From NCBI GenBank assembly GCA_937141995.1, contig CAKZQX010000457.1:1-5700 (forward strand): DNA of 5,700 bases, given 5' to 3'. Shown piece by piece: positions 1 to 5,700 of the stretch. The notes under the pieces were generated by a model. That model was not told the DNA's origin, did no database searches, and was given only the letters and a program-made list of their open reading frames with translations. Position 1 is the stretch's first letter. Each line of letters opens with the position of its first letter. A program made the translations under genes and the position numbers. The stretch comes from an uncultured Chloroflexaceae bacterium (lineage in GTDB: Bacteria > Chloroflexota > Chloroflexia > Chloroflexales > Chloroflexaceae).

Positions 1-890
1 ACCGTATAATACACAATCTCCGGTTGGTTATGCATGCAGTCGTATCTGGCCGTACCCGCCGCCGTGAAGCCGGTTGCCAGATAGCCTGCCAGTCGCTCAA
101 GTACCGGCATAATCGCCCGGTCGCCCGTCAATTGGTAGTAGTCAACTAAATCAAGAAATTCAAAGGCATTATACTGGTAACAGAGGAAGTGTGGTCGGTC
201 AGGCACCGATGTGTGCTTGACGGCATAGGGTAGTTCGCCGCTTTCCATCTGAACCGTGTTGAGCCAGGCAACCATCGGTCCACAGGTGGATCGATAGCGG
301 TCATCGCCGCCGGCGTCCGCCAAGTGCGCCATATTCATCAAGACCAGGGTTGTGTTGTTCGGCACCATCGTTCCCTGGACATTGGAGAAGTAGTTGATTG
401 CCAGCAGTCCATTGGTTTGCTGAAACCCGATCTCCTCTACCAGAAAGCGATGCCAGCGGGTTGCACCCTCCAGGAGCGCAGTCCGCTGTGTCCGACGATA
501 ACTCTCCAGGAGACCCATTGCCGCGAAACAGCCCTCAACCGTGGCTATACGTCCTTTCCACTCTGGATTGGGGTAATCCCAGTACCCCTCTCGACGTTGT
601 GTGTTCAGTACATAGGCTGTGGCAGACATGGCCAGAGCCGATGCTGCCGGGTAGTGCAGCAGATCGTGTATGATCCAGTTGGACATAATCCAGTAACCCT
701 GGGTCTGCATATAACTGTAGGTATCTGCCCAGGGCACAAACGGCAAGTAGCTCTTGATAAAACGACCGAACCGCGCATTCAAGCGAATTCCACTATCGGG
801 TCCGGCAAGTGACTGACCGTTCCAGTAGTTCTGCACCAAGTAGGTATGCAGACGGCCGGCTGCATCAAGGAAGGTACTGGCTGATATCAT
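1..890 (-). CDS. Partial alpha/alpha-toroid protein, function unknown (3' end outside window)
   Basis: An uninterrupted reading frame of 296 codons runs off the left edge without a stop, so only the N-terminal part is seen. The protein is rich in aromatic residues and helices and shows a repeated pattern: a short glycine-aromatic turn (GYWDY at 102-106, GLLAINY at 161-167, GELPYAV at 218-224, GTARYDC at 279-285) followed by an amphipathic helix such as 'VEGCFAAMGLLESYRRT' or 'YNAFEFLDLVDYYQLTGD'. The ~57-61 residue period is what is expected of alpha/alpha-barrel or toroid folds (six-hairpin glycosidases, polysaccharide lyases, epimerases, terpene cyclase-like proteins). No signal peptide is seen. 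ATG 890 is chosen; an in-frame ATG at 908 (adding MRNRVK) is an alternative, and neither has a strong ribosome site. It follows the divergent NodB-like gene after 155 bases and is probably in the same operon. A role in processing the same glycan is inferred only from fold and context. Confidence 0.8.
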   Translation of the reverse strand, partial: MISASTFLDAAGRLHTYLVQNYWNGQSLAGPDSGIRLNARFGRFIKSYLPFVPWADTYSYMQTQGYWIMSNWIIHDLLHYPAASALAMSATAYVLNTQRREGYWDYPNPEWKGRIATVEGCFAAMGLLESYRRTQRTALLEGATRWHRFLVEEIGFQQTNGLLAINYFSNVQGTMVPNNTTLVLMNMAHLADAGGDDRYRSTCGPMVAWLNTVQMESGELPYAVKHTSVPDRPHFLCYQYNAFEFLDLVDYYQLTGDRAIMPVLERLAGYLATGFTAAGTARYDCMHNQPEIVYYT

Positions 891-1045
891 TTTTACTCTG
901 TTTCTCATTCACACAAGTTATGCGGTGCAACTCATGCTGGCCTGATGTCAGACCCAAACGTCAGTTTCGCCGGCGGTAGCATGCGCTTCCATGTCAGAGA
1001 AAGCATAACGTGGGTACCTCAGCATTATCCATTCTCAACCCCATG
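891..1045 (-). other. Longest intergenic gap, no clear promoter or terminator
   Basis: This is the largest non-coding stretch in the window, between the divergent NodB-like gene and the toroid gene. I see no stable hairpin followed by a T-run and no well-spaced -35/-10 pair. Four copies of TGACRT occur on the minus strand in and beside it (945-950, 958-963, 991-996 and 1043-1048, the last overlapping the upstream stop codon); two of them extend to TCTGACAT (945-952 and 991-998). The spacing is irregular, so they may be chance. If the in-frame ATG at 908 is used, the gap shrinks to 137 bases. Confidence 0.5.
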
Positions 1046-2329
1046 TCAGCCGGGAAAATTCAATCGGGTAAAGGGTATCGTGACACTCTCTCGCCCGCTT
1101 GCATCAACCGGATTGCGTTGAAGATCAAGGATTTGTCGATCCTGTATGGATACATCAACTTGGTCGCGGTTGGGCACATAAAAGGTAATGCCTTGCAGAT
1201 GCCTCATCGATGGAATGAATGGGCCCTGGATCGGGTCTTCCAGGGCATTGATAATGATGTGCAAGTGTTCGCCGGCGGTATGTACAGACCAGTCGACATA
1301 GTGATGAGCCTGGTGGTAATTCAGCAGCTTCGATGTCGTGGTCACATAGATCGACCCGGAACGATATTCCTGTTCCAGGTTTCTCAGGGCTGTTACAGTT
1401 TCGGGGGCCATCACGTCAGGACAGTCACTATTCTTTGACAGATGCGTATACACAACCATGTATCCCTGAACGTGCTTCAATGTGTTCAGGGCATGGGGTG
1501 CTATTGCATGTGCCAGTCCGCGTGATGTAGCCCCCTGCTGGATATTAACCGGGTGGTAGCAGTAACGATTAAAGTCGTATACCTTTCGCCCATCGCGCAG
1601 GTGGATGACCTGCATTAACTGATTGTGCCGCTGGAGGGTGTAACGTGTGTTGCCCAGCAGTCCCAGCAGCATTTTGCGGGTTTCTTTGGCAAAGTCGAGG
1701 GTTGATCGCAATCGATCACACTGCTTAAAGGTTGTCATCAAAGGATAAGGTGATCTTAGTGCAGACTGACCAACAATGCGGGTTATGGCCCCCGTCCAGA
1801 AAAATCTAACGCCATAGTCCAGCGTCACGTCGGTATGATAGATTGGTGAGGTAGGATTGTCTCCCTGACAGATACCCAGTCGAAACTCAAACGTCCGGCT
1901 GACATTGCTCGGTGCGCCGTAGTGATTGATCCAGACATCAAGCTTACAATCGGCTTGATTCAACGCATCCAGGGCATATAAGACCTGATCTCTCTGCATC
2001 GCCGCATCACCATATGAGTGAATACAATCGATATAGCCGGCGTGAATCATATCAATGATGATATGGCGGGCCAGGGCGTTATGCGTAAAGAAAGAAAACT
2101 CTTGCTTCTGGTCATAGAAAAAAAAACTATTGCCGATCTCCAGTCCAACCCCTTCGCCCACCGTTGTCAACTGTTTGGTATTCAGAAAGCGTTGGATCTC
2201 CATGAACTCGGCGCAGGTTTGGGTCTGATCGATATCACTGCAAATTGTAAGGGCCGCACGATAGGGATAGGGAAAGGCCCGCAGCATAACGTCCGATGAT
2301 GGAGCGGTTTGCGGGTGGAGTCTACTCAT
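1046..2329 (-). CDS. Uncharacterised protein with a divergent NodB-like (glycoside hydrolase/deacetylase barrel) signature
   Basis: This 427-residue protein is not one I can name. Its first ~340 residues follow the logic of a NodB/deacetylase beta-alpha barrel: a strand ending in ICSDID (SDID at 31-34) in the place of TFDD, IHSYGD (H105) in the place of the first histidine motif, WINHYG (H137) as a possible second ligand, YHTD at 164-167, and a late strand YMVVYTHL (H296) like the C-terminal histidine motif of deacetylases. 'YVTTTSKLLNY' (328-338) then ends the barrel. The last ~80 residues look like a small beta-rich domain. There is no signal peptide or membrane segment. I start at ATG 2329 because GGAGGG (2333-2338) sits just upstream; a longer frame from 2353 would add only eight residues and lacks a site. 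A sugar-modifying role (deacetylase or hydrolase) is inference from motifs and neighbours. A run of nine T (coding strand) encodes FFF at residues 69-71. Confidence 0.8.
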   Translation of the reverse strand: MSRLHPQTAPSSDVMLRAFPYPYRAALTICSDIDQTQTCAEFMEIQRFLNTKQLTTVGEGVGLEIGNSFFFYDQKQEFSFFTHNALARHIIIDMIHAGYIDCIHSYGDAAMQRDQVLYALDALNQADCKLDVWINHYGAPSNVSRTFEFRLGICQGDNPTSPIYHTDVTLDYGVRFFWTGAITRIVGQSALRSPYPLMTTFKQCDRLRSTLDFAKETRKMLLGLLGNTRYTLQRHNQLMQVIHLRDGRKVYDFNRYCYHPVNIQQGATSRGLAHAIAPHALNTLKHVQGYMVVYTHLSKNSDCPDVMAPETVTALRNLEQEYRSGSIYVTTTSKLLNYHQAHHYVDWSVHTAGEHLHIIINALEDPIQGPFIPSMRHLQGITFYVPNRDQVDVSIQDRQILDLQRNPVDASGRESVTIPFTRLNFPG

Positions 2330-3341
2330 ATACCCTCCGTTGTGTCGGCACACTCACCAGATCAAACTGGATTGGATAGTCTTCCGGGTGCATTGGTTTC
2401 ATCAGAAACCCGCGCACCATGCCTTCAAATATGAAGATGCGTTTCACCAGGCTCGAGAACGTGAGATACAAGTTGCGTTTCCGGTATGCATCGCCGGCAA
2501 GAACGCCTGCTACCAGCCATAGCCAGAGCCCAAACCAGCCCCAGCGCCGCGTTATCACCGACCAGAGCAGACTTACCAGTCCCGCAGTAATGCCAATACC
2601 GGGAATGATGCCATGGCCCCGCTCCTTCATATACGGCCAGAGCAACCCGGTGTGCAGATGGTAACGCATATTCTGGCCCGATCCCACCCAGAGATTACGT
2701 CTACGCCGGGCTACCAGCGTTGATACATTGTTGCGTGGACTCGAAAAGTGAAACACCATCGGGTATTCCAGCCGCAGGATGCGATATCCGGCGTAGCGGA
2801 TCCGCACGCATAGTTCCGGCTCCTCATCCGAATAAATGTAGGGATGAAATGTACCCACTTGCTCCAGCACTGAACGTCGATAGAGTGCCGCGCCCCCACC
2901 GTGCAACACCTCCGTGGCAGTGCCGGCGCAAGACGTTGGTGCTTCGGCTAATCTGATGGTCCGTTCATCCGGACTTGAAATATCAATGCTCTGACCGGTT
3001 ACCACCGCAACATCTTCCTGGTTATCCATGATTGCCATCGCCTGCGTTAACCAGCCGCTGCGAAGTTCCATATCACCATCCAAGAACAGTATACGTTCAC
3101 CTGTTGTATGATGATATCCCACATAGCGCCCCACAGCGGCTGTCAAGCGTTGTTCCGGATGTAACCGGATGATATCAATTGGGTAATTCCGGGCGATTTC
3201 TACCGTTTTGTCGATTGAGGCCGAGTCAACCAGCACAATCTCCCGGGATGAAAGATCGGTCTCCGCCAGAAGCGATTCAATCAAGCGAGCAATATTCCAT
3301 TCCTGGTTTTTACTGATTATTACTACCGATAATGCTGTCAT
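2322..3341 (-). CDS. Family 2 glycosyltransferase with C-terminal membrane segment
   Basis: This 339-residue protein is an inverting GT-A fold glycosyltransferase of family 2, which transfers a sugar from a nucleotide donor to a growing, probably lipid-linked glycan on the cytoplasmic side. The nucleotide-binding start 'SVVIISKNQEWNIARLIESL' is at residues 5-24, VDSASIDKT follows at 38-46, the metal-binding DGD is at 88-90, an acceptor-loop GGGA is at 148-151, and the likely catalytic-base stretch DEEPEL is at 172-177. After residue ~240 there are two hydrophobic segments (about 244-263 and 266-283) and then a basic amphipathic tail, suggesting membrane anchoring. ATG 3341 is preferred over the TTG one codon upstream, because GAAGGA (3350-3355) is 8 bases before it. 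The stop TAG lies inside the start of the next gene (ATGAGTAG), so the two are probably translationally coupled. Donor, acceptor and linkage cannot be predicted. Confidence 0.93.
   Translation of the reverse strand: MTALSVVIISKNQEWNIARLIESLLAETDLSSREIVLVDSASIDKTVEIARNYPIDIIRLHPEQRLTAAVGRYVGYHHTTGERILFLDGDMELRSGWLTQAMAIMDNQEDVAVVTGQSIDISSPDERTIRLAEAPTSCAGTATEVLHGGGAALYRRSVLEQVGTFHPYIYSDEEPELCVRIRYAGYRILRLEYPMVFHFSSPRNNVSTLVARRRRNLWVGSGQNMRYHLHTGLLWPYMKERGHGIIPGIGITAGLVSLLWSVITRRWGWFGLWLWLVAGVLAGDAYRKRNLYLTFSSLVKRIFIFEGMVRGFLMKPMHPEDYPIQFDLVSVPTQRRVYE
2333..2338 (-). promoter_or_regulatory. Shine-Dalgarno site GGAGGG that fixes the start at 2329
   Basis: GGAGGG lies three bases before ATG 2329 and within the last codons of the glycosyltransferase gene. 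The glycosyltransferase stop and this start share ATGAGTAG, an 8-base overlap. This arrangement favours re-initiation by ribosomes finishing the glycosyltransferase and decides against the longer frame that begins at 2353. Confidence 0.75.
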
Positions 3342-3349
3342 CAATTCAA

Positions 3350-3355
3350 TCCTTC
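3350..3355 (-). promoter_or_regulatory. Shine-Dalgarno site GAAGGA for the glycosyltransferase
   Basis: GAAGGA on the minus strand is 8 bases before ATG 3341 and 5 bases before the TTG at 3344. The spacing supports the ATG as the true start. Confidence 0.7.
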
Positions 3356-3394
3356 ATCTATTTTTACTACATACACCAGGTAAAACAGCGCAGA

Positions 3395-4168
3395 TTATAT
3401 CGGGCGTTTCAGGCGTTTTCTCATCTGACTCAGCGGTCCTGCCAGGACCGATTGTTCACGCAGCCAGATATACTGGTTATAGAGACCGTGTATCTTGAAC
3501 GCAAACGAAAGCAGGGTATCACTGCGCACACACTGTGTGCGCCAGATGTTAAACATACTCCATGTACCACGTTCGCCACCACATGCAGCGGTGTAGCCAC
3601 TTTCGACAACCAGATTGCGTACAGGTCGGTTGTGTTGGGAATAGGGGTACGAAAACAGCTTGATTGGAACACCGAGCTTTTCGGATATCACTGCTCGAGA
3701 CATCTGAATTTCGTGGCGAGCTTGGGTTAGATCTATCTTTGGTAGGGGGGGATGAGTCATTGTATGACTACCAAAGGTAAAGCCCTGCGCAACAAGCGCA
3801 CGTGCCTCCTTCCACGAGAGGAGCGGTGCTGCTGCCGTCCCCCGTTGGCCTTCCCAGTTACTTCGGCGGCCGGTCTGTCCCGCCACCAGAAAAATGGTTG
3901 CCGTAAATTCAAACCGATTTAGAATGGGACTCACTACCTCGTAGAGATCCCGAAATCCATCGTCAAAGGTGATTACAAAACTTTTGCGGGGAAGACTTTT
4001 CTGCTGGTGCAGGTATTGGACCAGATCATCAAGTCGCAGACAGTGATATCCCTTGTGATACAAATAGGCCATGTGTTGTTCAAAATTTCGGGGTGTTACC
4101 GCCAGACCTTTGGGATCACCATCAGGTGTAAGCGCTACAATTTGATGGTAGAGCAGAATCGAGATCAT
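3395..4168 (-). CDS. NodB-family polysaccharide deacetylase (carbohydrate esterase 4 type)
   Basis: This 257-residue protein carries the NodB homology domain of metal-dependent sugar N- or O-deacetylases. Visible motifs are YHQ near the N-terminus (residues 7-9), ITFDDG with the catalytic-base and metal-binding aspartates (TFDDG at 67-71), SHTMTH with the two metal-binding histidines (HTMTH at 135-139), and FSYPY (172-176), the usual third motif. After FSYPY the common glycine is replaced by SQHN. There is no signal peptide, so it may act in the cytoplasm on a nucleotide- or lipid-linked sugar, or at the membrane. I start at ATG 4168 because GGAG (4176-4179) lies 7 bases upstream; ATG 4174 is too close to that site, and the open frame extending to 4246 would run back into the flippase gene. 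It is 53 bases ahead of the glycosyltransferase. It could be an inactive relative, but all expected metal ligands are present. Confidence 0.92.
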   Translation of the reverse strand: MISILLYHQIVALTPDGDPKGLAVTPRNFEQHMAYLYHKGYHCLRLDDLVQYLHQQKSLPRKSFVITFDDGFRDLYEVVSPILNRFEFTATIFLVAGQTGRRSNWEGQRGTAAAPLLSWKEARALVAQGFTFGSHTMTHPPLPKIDLTQARHEIQMSRAVISEKLGVPIKLFSYPYSQHNRPVRNLVVESGYTAACGGERGTWSMFNIWRTQCVRSDTLLSFAFKIHGLYNQYIWLREQSVLAGPLSQMRKRLKRPI

Positions 4169-4175
4169 CTTCATT

Positions 4176-4179
4176 CTCC
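4176..4179 (-). promoter_or_regulatory. Shine-Dalgarno site GGAG for the deacetylase
   Basis: GGAG is 7 bases before ATG 4168 and only one base before ATG 4174. It therefore selects the second of the two nearby ATG codons and shows that the open frame reaching 4246 inside the flippase gene is not the real N-terminus. Confidence 0.65.
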
Positions 4180-4215
4180 AGTGCGCGGATATATATGCAT
4201 ATCTGGTTTCCCCGG

Positions 4216-5682
4216 TCAGGCTTGACGCCGTGTTCCGGCAACCCACTGCCGTCCATGTTGTGCCAACTCTTGTACAAAGTGCATATCACTGGTGGTGACA
4301 ACACCAAAGCTCAGGATTAATAATCCGTACCCGACTATGGCACCACTGAGGAGTGGCACCAGATGGACCTCCTGGAAAACCAGAATGAAAATACTTATTC
4401 CTACACCTGCCGGCACCATTCGGACAAATGTCCAGAACATGGGGATAACCCTTGCCTTTGGCAGCACAAAGTAGAAGTAGAGACCACTGGATGTAAGTTC
4501 GGACAGGAACAGTGCCCAGGCTGCACCCATACCACCCCATTTTGGAATAAGCACGATACAAAGCAGCAACTTAAGGATCAGGGTAGCAATAGCAATATGC
4601 AGCGCTCGCTTCTGCTCGTTGCGTGCAAACAGGATATGGCTTAACAAATTCTTCAATAGATCCGGTATCTGCGCCAGAATAAGCACCTGCAGGATCTGGA
4701 TCGCACCAGCATACTCGGCGGTAAACAGCCACAAAATGATGCGATCGGCCAGGGTGATGGTCAAGATAACCCCCAGCAGGGCAATCGCAAAGAGATACTT
4801 AAGACTGGTCTCGCTGATCTTTTGAAACTGCTGGCGCGATTCCTCGAATACGCGTGAGAAATAGGGAAAAATAGCGCCGGTAAAGCTCGTTGATAGCACA
4901 CTAGCTGGTTGCAGGATCTTCTCGGCTGCACCATAGATACCGACGAGGCGCGTTCCGCCAAAGATTGACAGAAAGACAATATTGATCCGATAGTAAATAT
5001 TAAAAATCCAATTTTCGAGCGCAAAGACAATCCATTCGCGCACTAACTGTTTGAAGAAACTCCCCTCAAAAAGCCACGCTACTCTGGTAATATGCAGATT
5101 CAGAAAGAGTATATAGAACAGGAGCGACATAGTGCGTGTAATTGCCAGAATTGCAAACAGTGCCACGATGCCATATCCTTGATAGAGCGCGATAATACTC
5201 AGTGCGACCCGCAGAATGTTCTCAAAAATTGTTCCATACGTAACATAGAAAGCCTTTTCAAAGGCGACGAAAGCCGACTCGGACACCAGGTTCATCGCCG
5301 CCGGGAATAATGCTATCCCGACCAGATATATTGCCATGCGTGTATCAGTATCATAATTAGACAGCATGGCAATCAGAAACAGGATTACATTTGAAATGGC
5401 AACCAGGAGCGTAACCAGTACAGTTGATGCACTCAGGTATCGATTCAGCCAGAGCGGTTTTCGTGCCATTTCACGGGTGATAATGGTGTTTACCCCGGCA
5501 ACGGATAAGCTGAGAAACAGTAAAAAGAAGGTTTGTGCTAGAACGAACTTTCCGAAATCATCTACTCCCAGCAAACGTGCCGCAAAAATGACAAAAATAA
5601 ACGAAAATGCCGGCACTGATACTCTGGCGACCGATAGGGCTACTGTGTTTTGCAAGACTTTGAACGCCGCATTTTGTGACAT
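4216..5682 (-). CDS. Wzx/PST-family polysaccharide flippase (multi-pass membrane protein)
   Basis: This 488-residue protein looks like a member of the MATE-like (MOP) flippase superfamily, PST/Wzx branch, which moves undecaprenyl-linked oligosaccharides from the inner to the outer face of the cytoplasmic membrane. It is hydrophobic almost throughout, with about 12-14 membrane segments (roughly residues 15-37, 46-68, 83-106, 116-136, 150-168, 170-193, 296-314, 324-343, 363-379, 383-406, 419-436 and 443-462 are the clearest). The N-terminal pattern 'FAARLLGVDDFGKFVLAQ' near residue 33 is typical of the family, and so is the length. I chose ATG at 5682 because AGCAGG (5689-5694) lies 6 bases upstream; a TTG two codons earlier would leave no room for a ribosome site. 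The stop is TGA at 4216-4218, followed after 47 bases by the deacetylase gene. The substrate cannot be read from the sequence. The family call is firm; the Wzx role is inferred from the neighbours. Confidence 0.93.
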   Translation of the reverse strand: MSQNAAFKVLQNTVALSVARVSVPAFSFIFVIFAARLLGVDDFGKFVLAQTFFLLFLSLSVAGVNTIITREMARKPLWLNRYLSASTVLVTLLVAISNVILFLIAMLSNYDTDTRMAIYLVGIALFPAAMNLVSESAFVAFEKAFYVTYGTIFENILRVALSIIALYQGYGIVALFAILAITRTMSLLFYILFLNLHITRVAWLFEGSFFKQLVREWIVFALENWIFNIYYRINIVFLSIFGGTRLVGIYGAAEKILQPASVLSTSFTGAIFPYFSRVFEESRQQFQKISETSLKYLFAIALLGVILTITLADRIILWLFTAEYAGAIQILQVLILAQIPDLLKNLLSHILFARNEQKRALHIAIATLILKLLLCIVLIPKWGGMGAAWALFLSELTSSGLYFYFVLPKARVIPMFWTFVRMVPAGVGISIFILVFQEVHLVPLLSGAIVGYGLLILSFGVVTTSDMHFVQELAQHGRQWVAGTRRQA

Positions 5683-5688
5683 TTTCAA

Positions 5689-5694
5689 CCTGCT
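5689..5694 (-). promoter_or_regulatory. Shine-Dalgarno site AGCAGG for the flippase
   Basis: AGCAGG lies 6 bases before ATG 5682 on the minus strand. It is a moderate match. It would overlap with the leader of a TTG start at 5688, so ATG is preferred. Only six further bases are visible upstream, so the promoter, or the preceding gene, is outside the window. Confidence 0.5.
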
Positions 5695-5700
5695 ATCTCT

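Noticed and set aside
324..812. Plus-strand open frame of 162 codons
   Set aside because: It is antisense to the uninterrupted minus-strand toroid gene. The product is rich in Cys, His and Arg and has no family features, as expected of a shadow frame.
1010..1438. Plus-strand open frame of 142 codons opposite the divergent NodB-like gene
   Set aside because: It lies almost wholly antisense to a well-supported gene, has no recognisable motifs, and its composition looks like a shadow translation.
3342..3394. Search for a terminator between the deacetylase and the glycosyltransferase
   Set aside because: No hairpin with a following T-run is visible, so the genes are taken as one transcription unit.
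4193..4202. Perfect palindrome ATATGCATAT in the flippase-deacetylase gap, considered as an operator or promoter
   Set aside because: It is only ten bases of A/T-rich sequence, with no extended symmetry and no well-placed -35 box, so chance is the simplest reading.
4169..4246. N-terminal extension of the deacetylase into the flippase gene
   Set aside because: The added residues overlap the flippase C-terminus, resemble no signal peptide, and the GGAG site points to ATG 4168.

Overview
This window is one strand-consistent block of a bacterial cell-surface polysaccharide gene cluster. All five genes are read from the minus strand, so transcription runs from high to low coordinates. Gaps are short, one pair of genes overlaps, and four of the five starts have a recognisable Shine-Dalgarno sequence. 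Base composition is moderate (roughly half G+C). The organism cannot be fixed from this sequence. The mix of a cytoplasmic-looking YHQ-type NodB deacetylase, a divergent NodB-fold protein and an alpha/alpha-toroid protein reminds me of clusters in Chloroflexota-like or other environmental bacteria, but that is an impression from memory.

Layout in transcription order: (1) a Wzx/PST-type lipid-linked oligosaccharide flippase (5682-4216); (2) a NodB-family polysaccharide deacetylase (4168-3395); (3) a family 2 glycosyltransferase with a C-terminal membrane segment (3341-2322); (4) an unusual 427-residue protein with a divergent deacetylase/glycosidase-barrel signature, whose start overlaps the glycosyltransferase stop in an ATGAGTAG junction (2329-1046); (5) after a 155-base gap, the first ~296 residues of an alpha/alpha-toroid protein that runs off the left edge (890 to 1). 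Gene 5 does not reach a stop codon inside the window.

A reasonable working model is that the glycosyltransferase and other enzymes outside the window build an oligosaccharide on undecaprenyl phosphate, the flippase moves it across the membrane, and the deacetylase plus the two uncharacterised proteins modify or trim the sugar chain. The most interesting part is the right-to-left tail of the operon (genes 4 and 5). Gene 4 keeps the logic of a NodB metal site but with an S-D-I-D motif instead of T-F-D-D. Gene 5 shows a clear ~59-residue internal periodicity typical of alpha/alpha toroids such as six-hairpin glycosidases, lyases and epimerases. Neither can be assigned a specific reaction from sequence alone.

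No RNA genes, insertion sequences, CRISPR arrays, convincing terminators or convincing promoters were found. The plus-strand open frames are shadows of the minus-strand genes.
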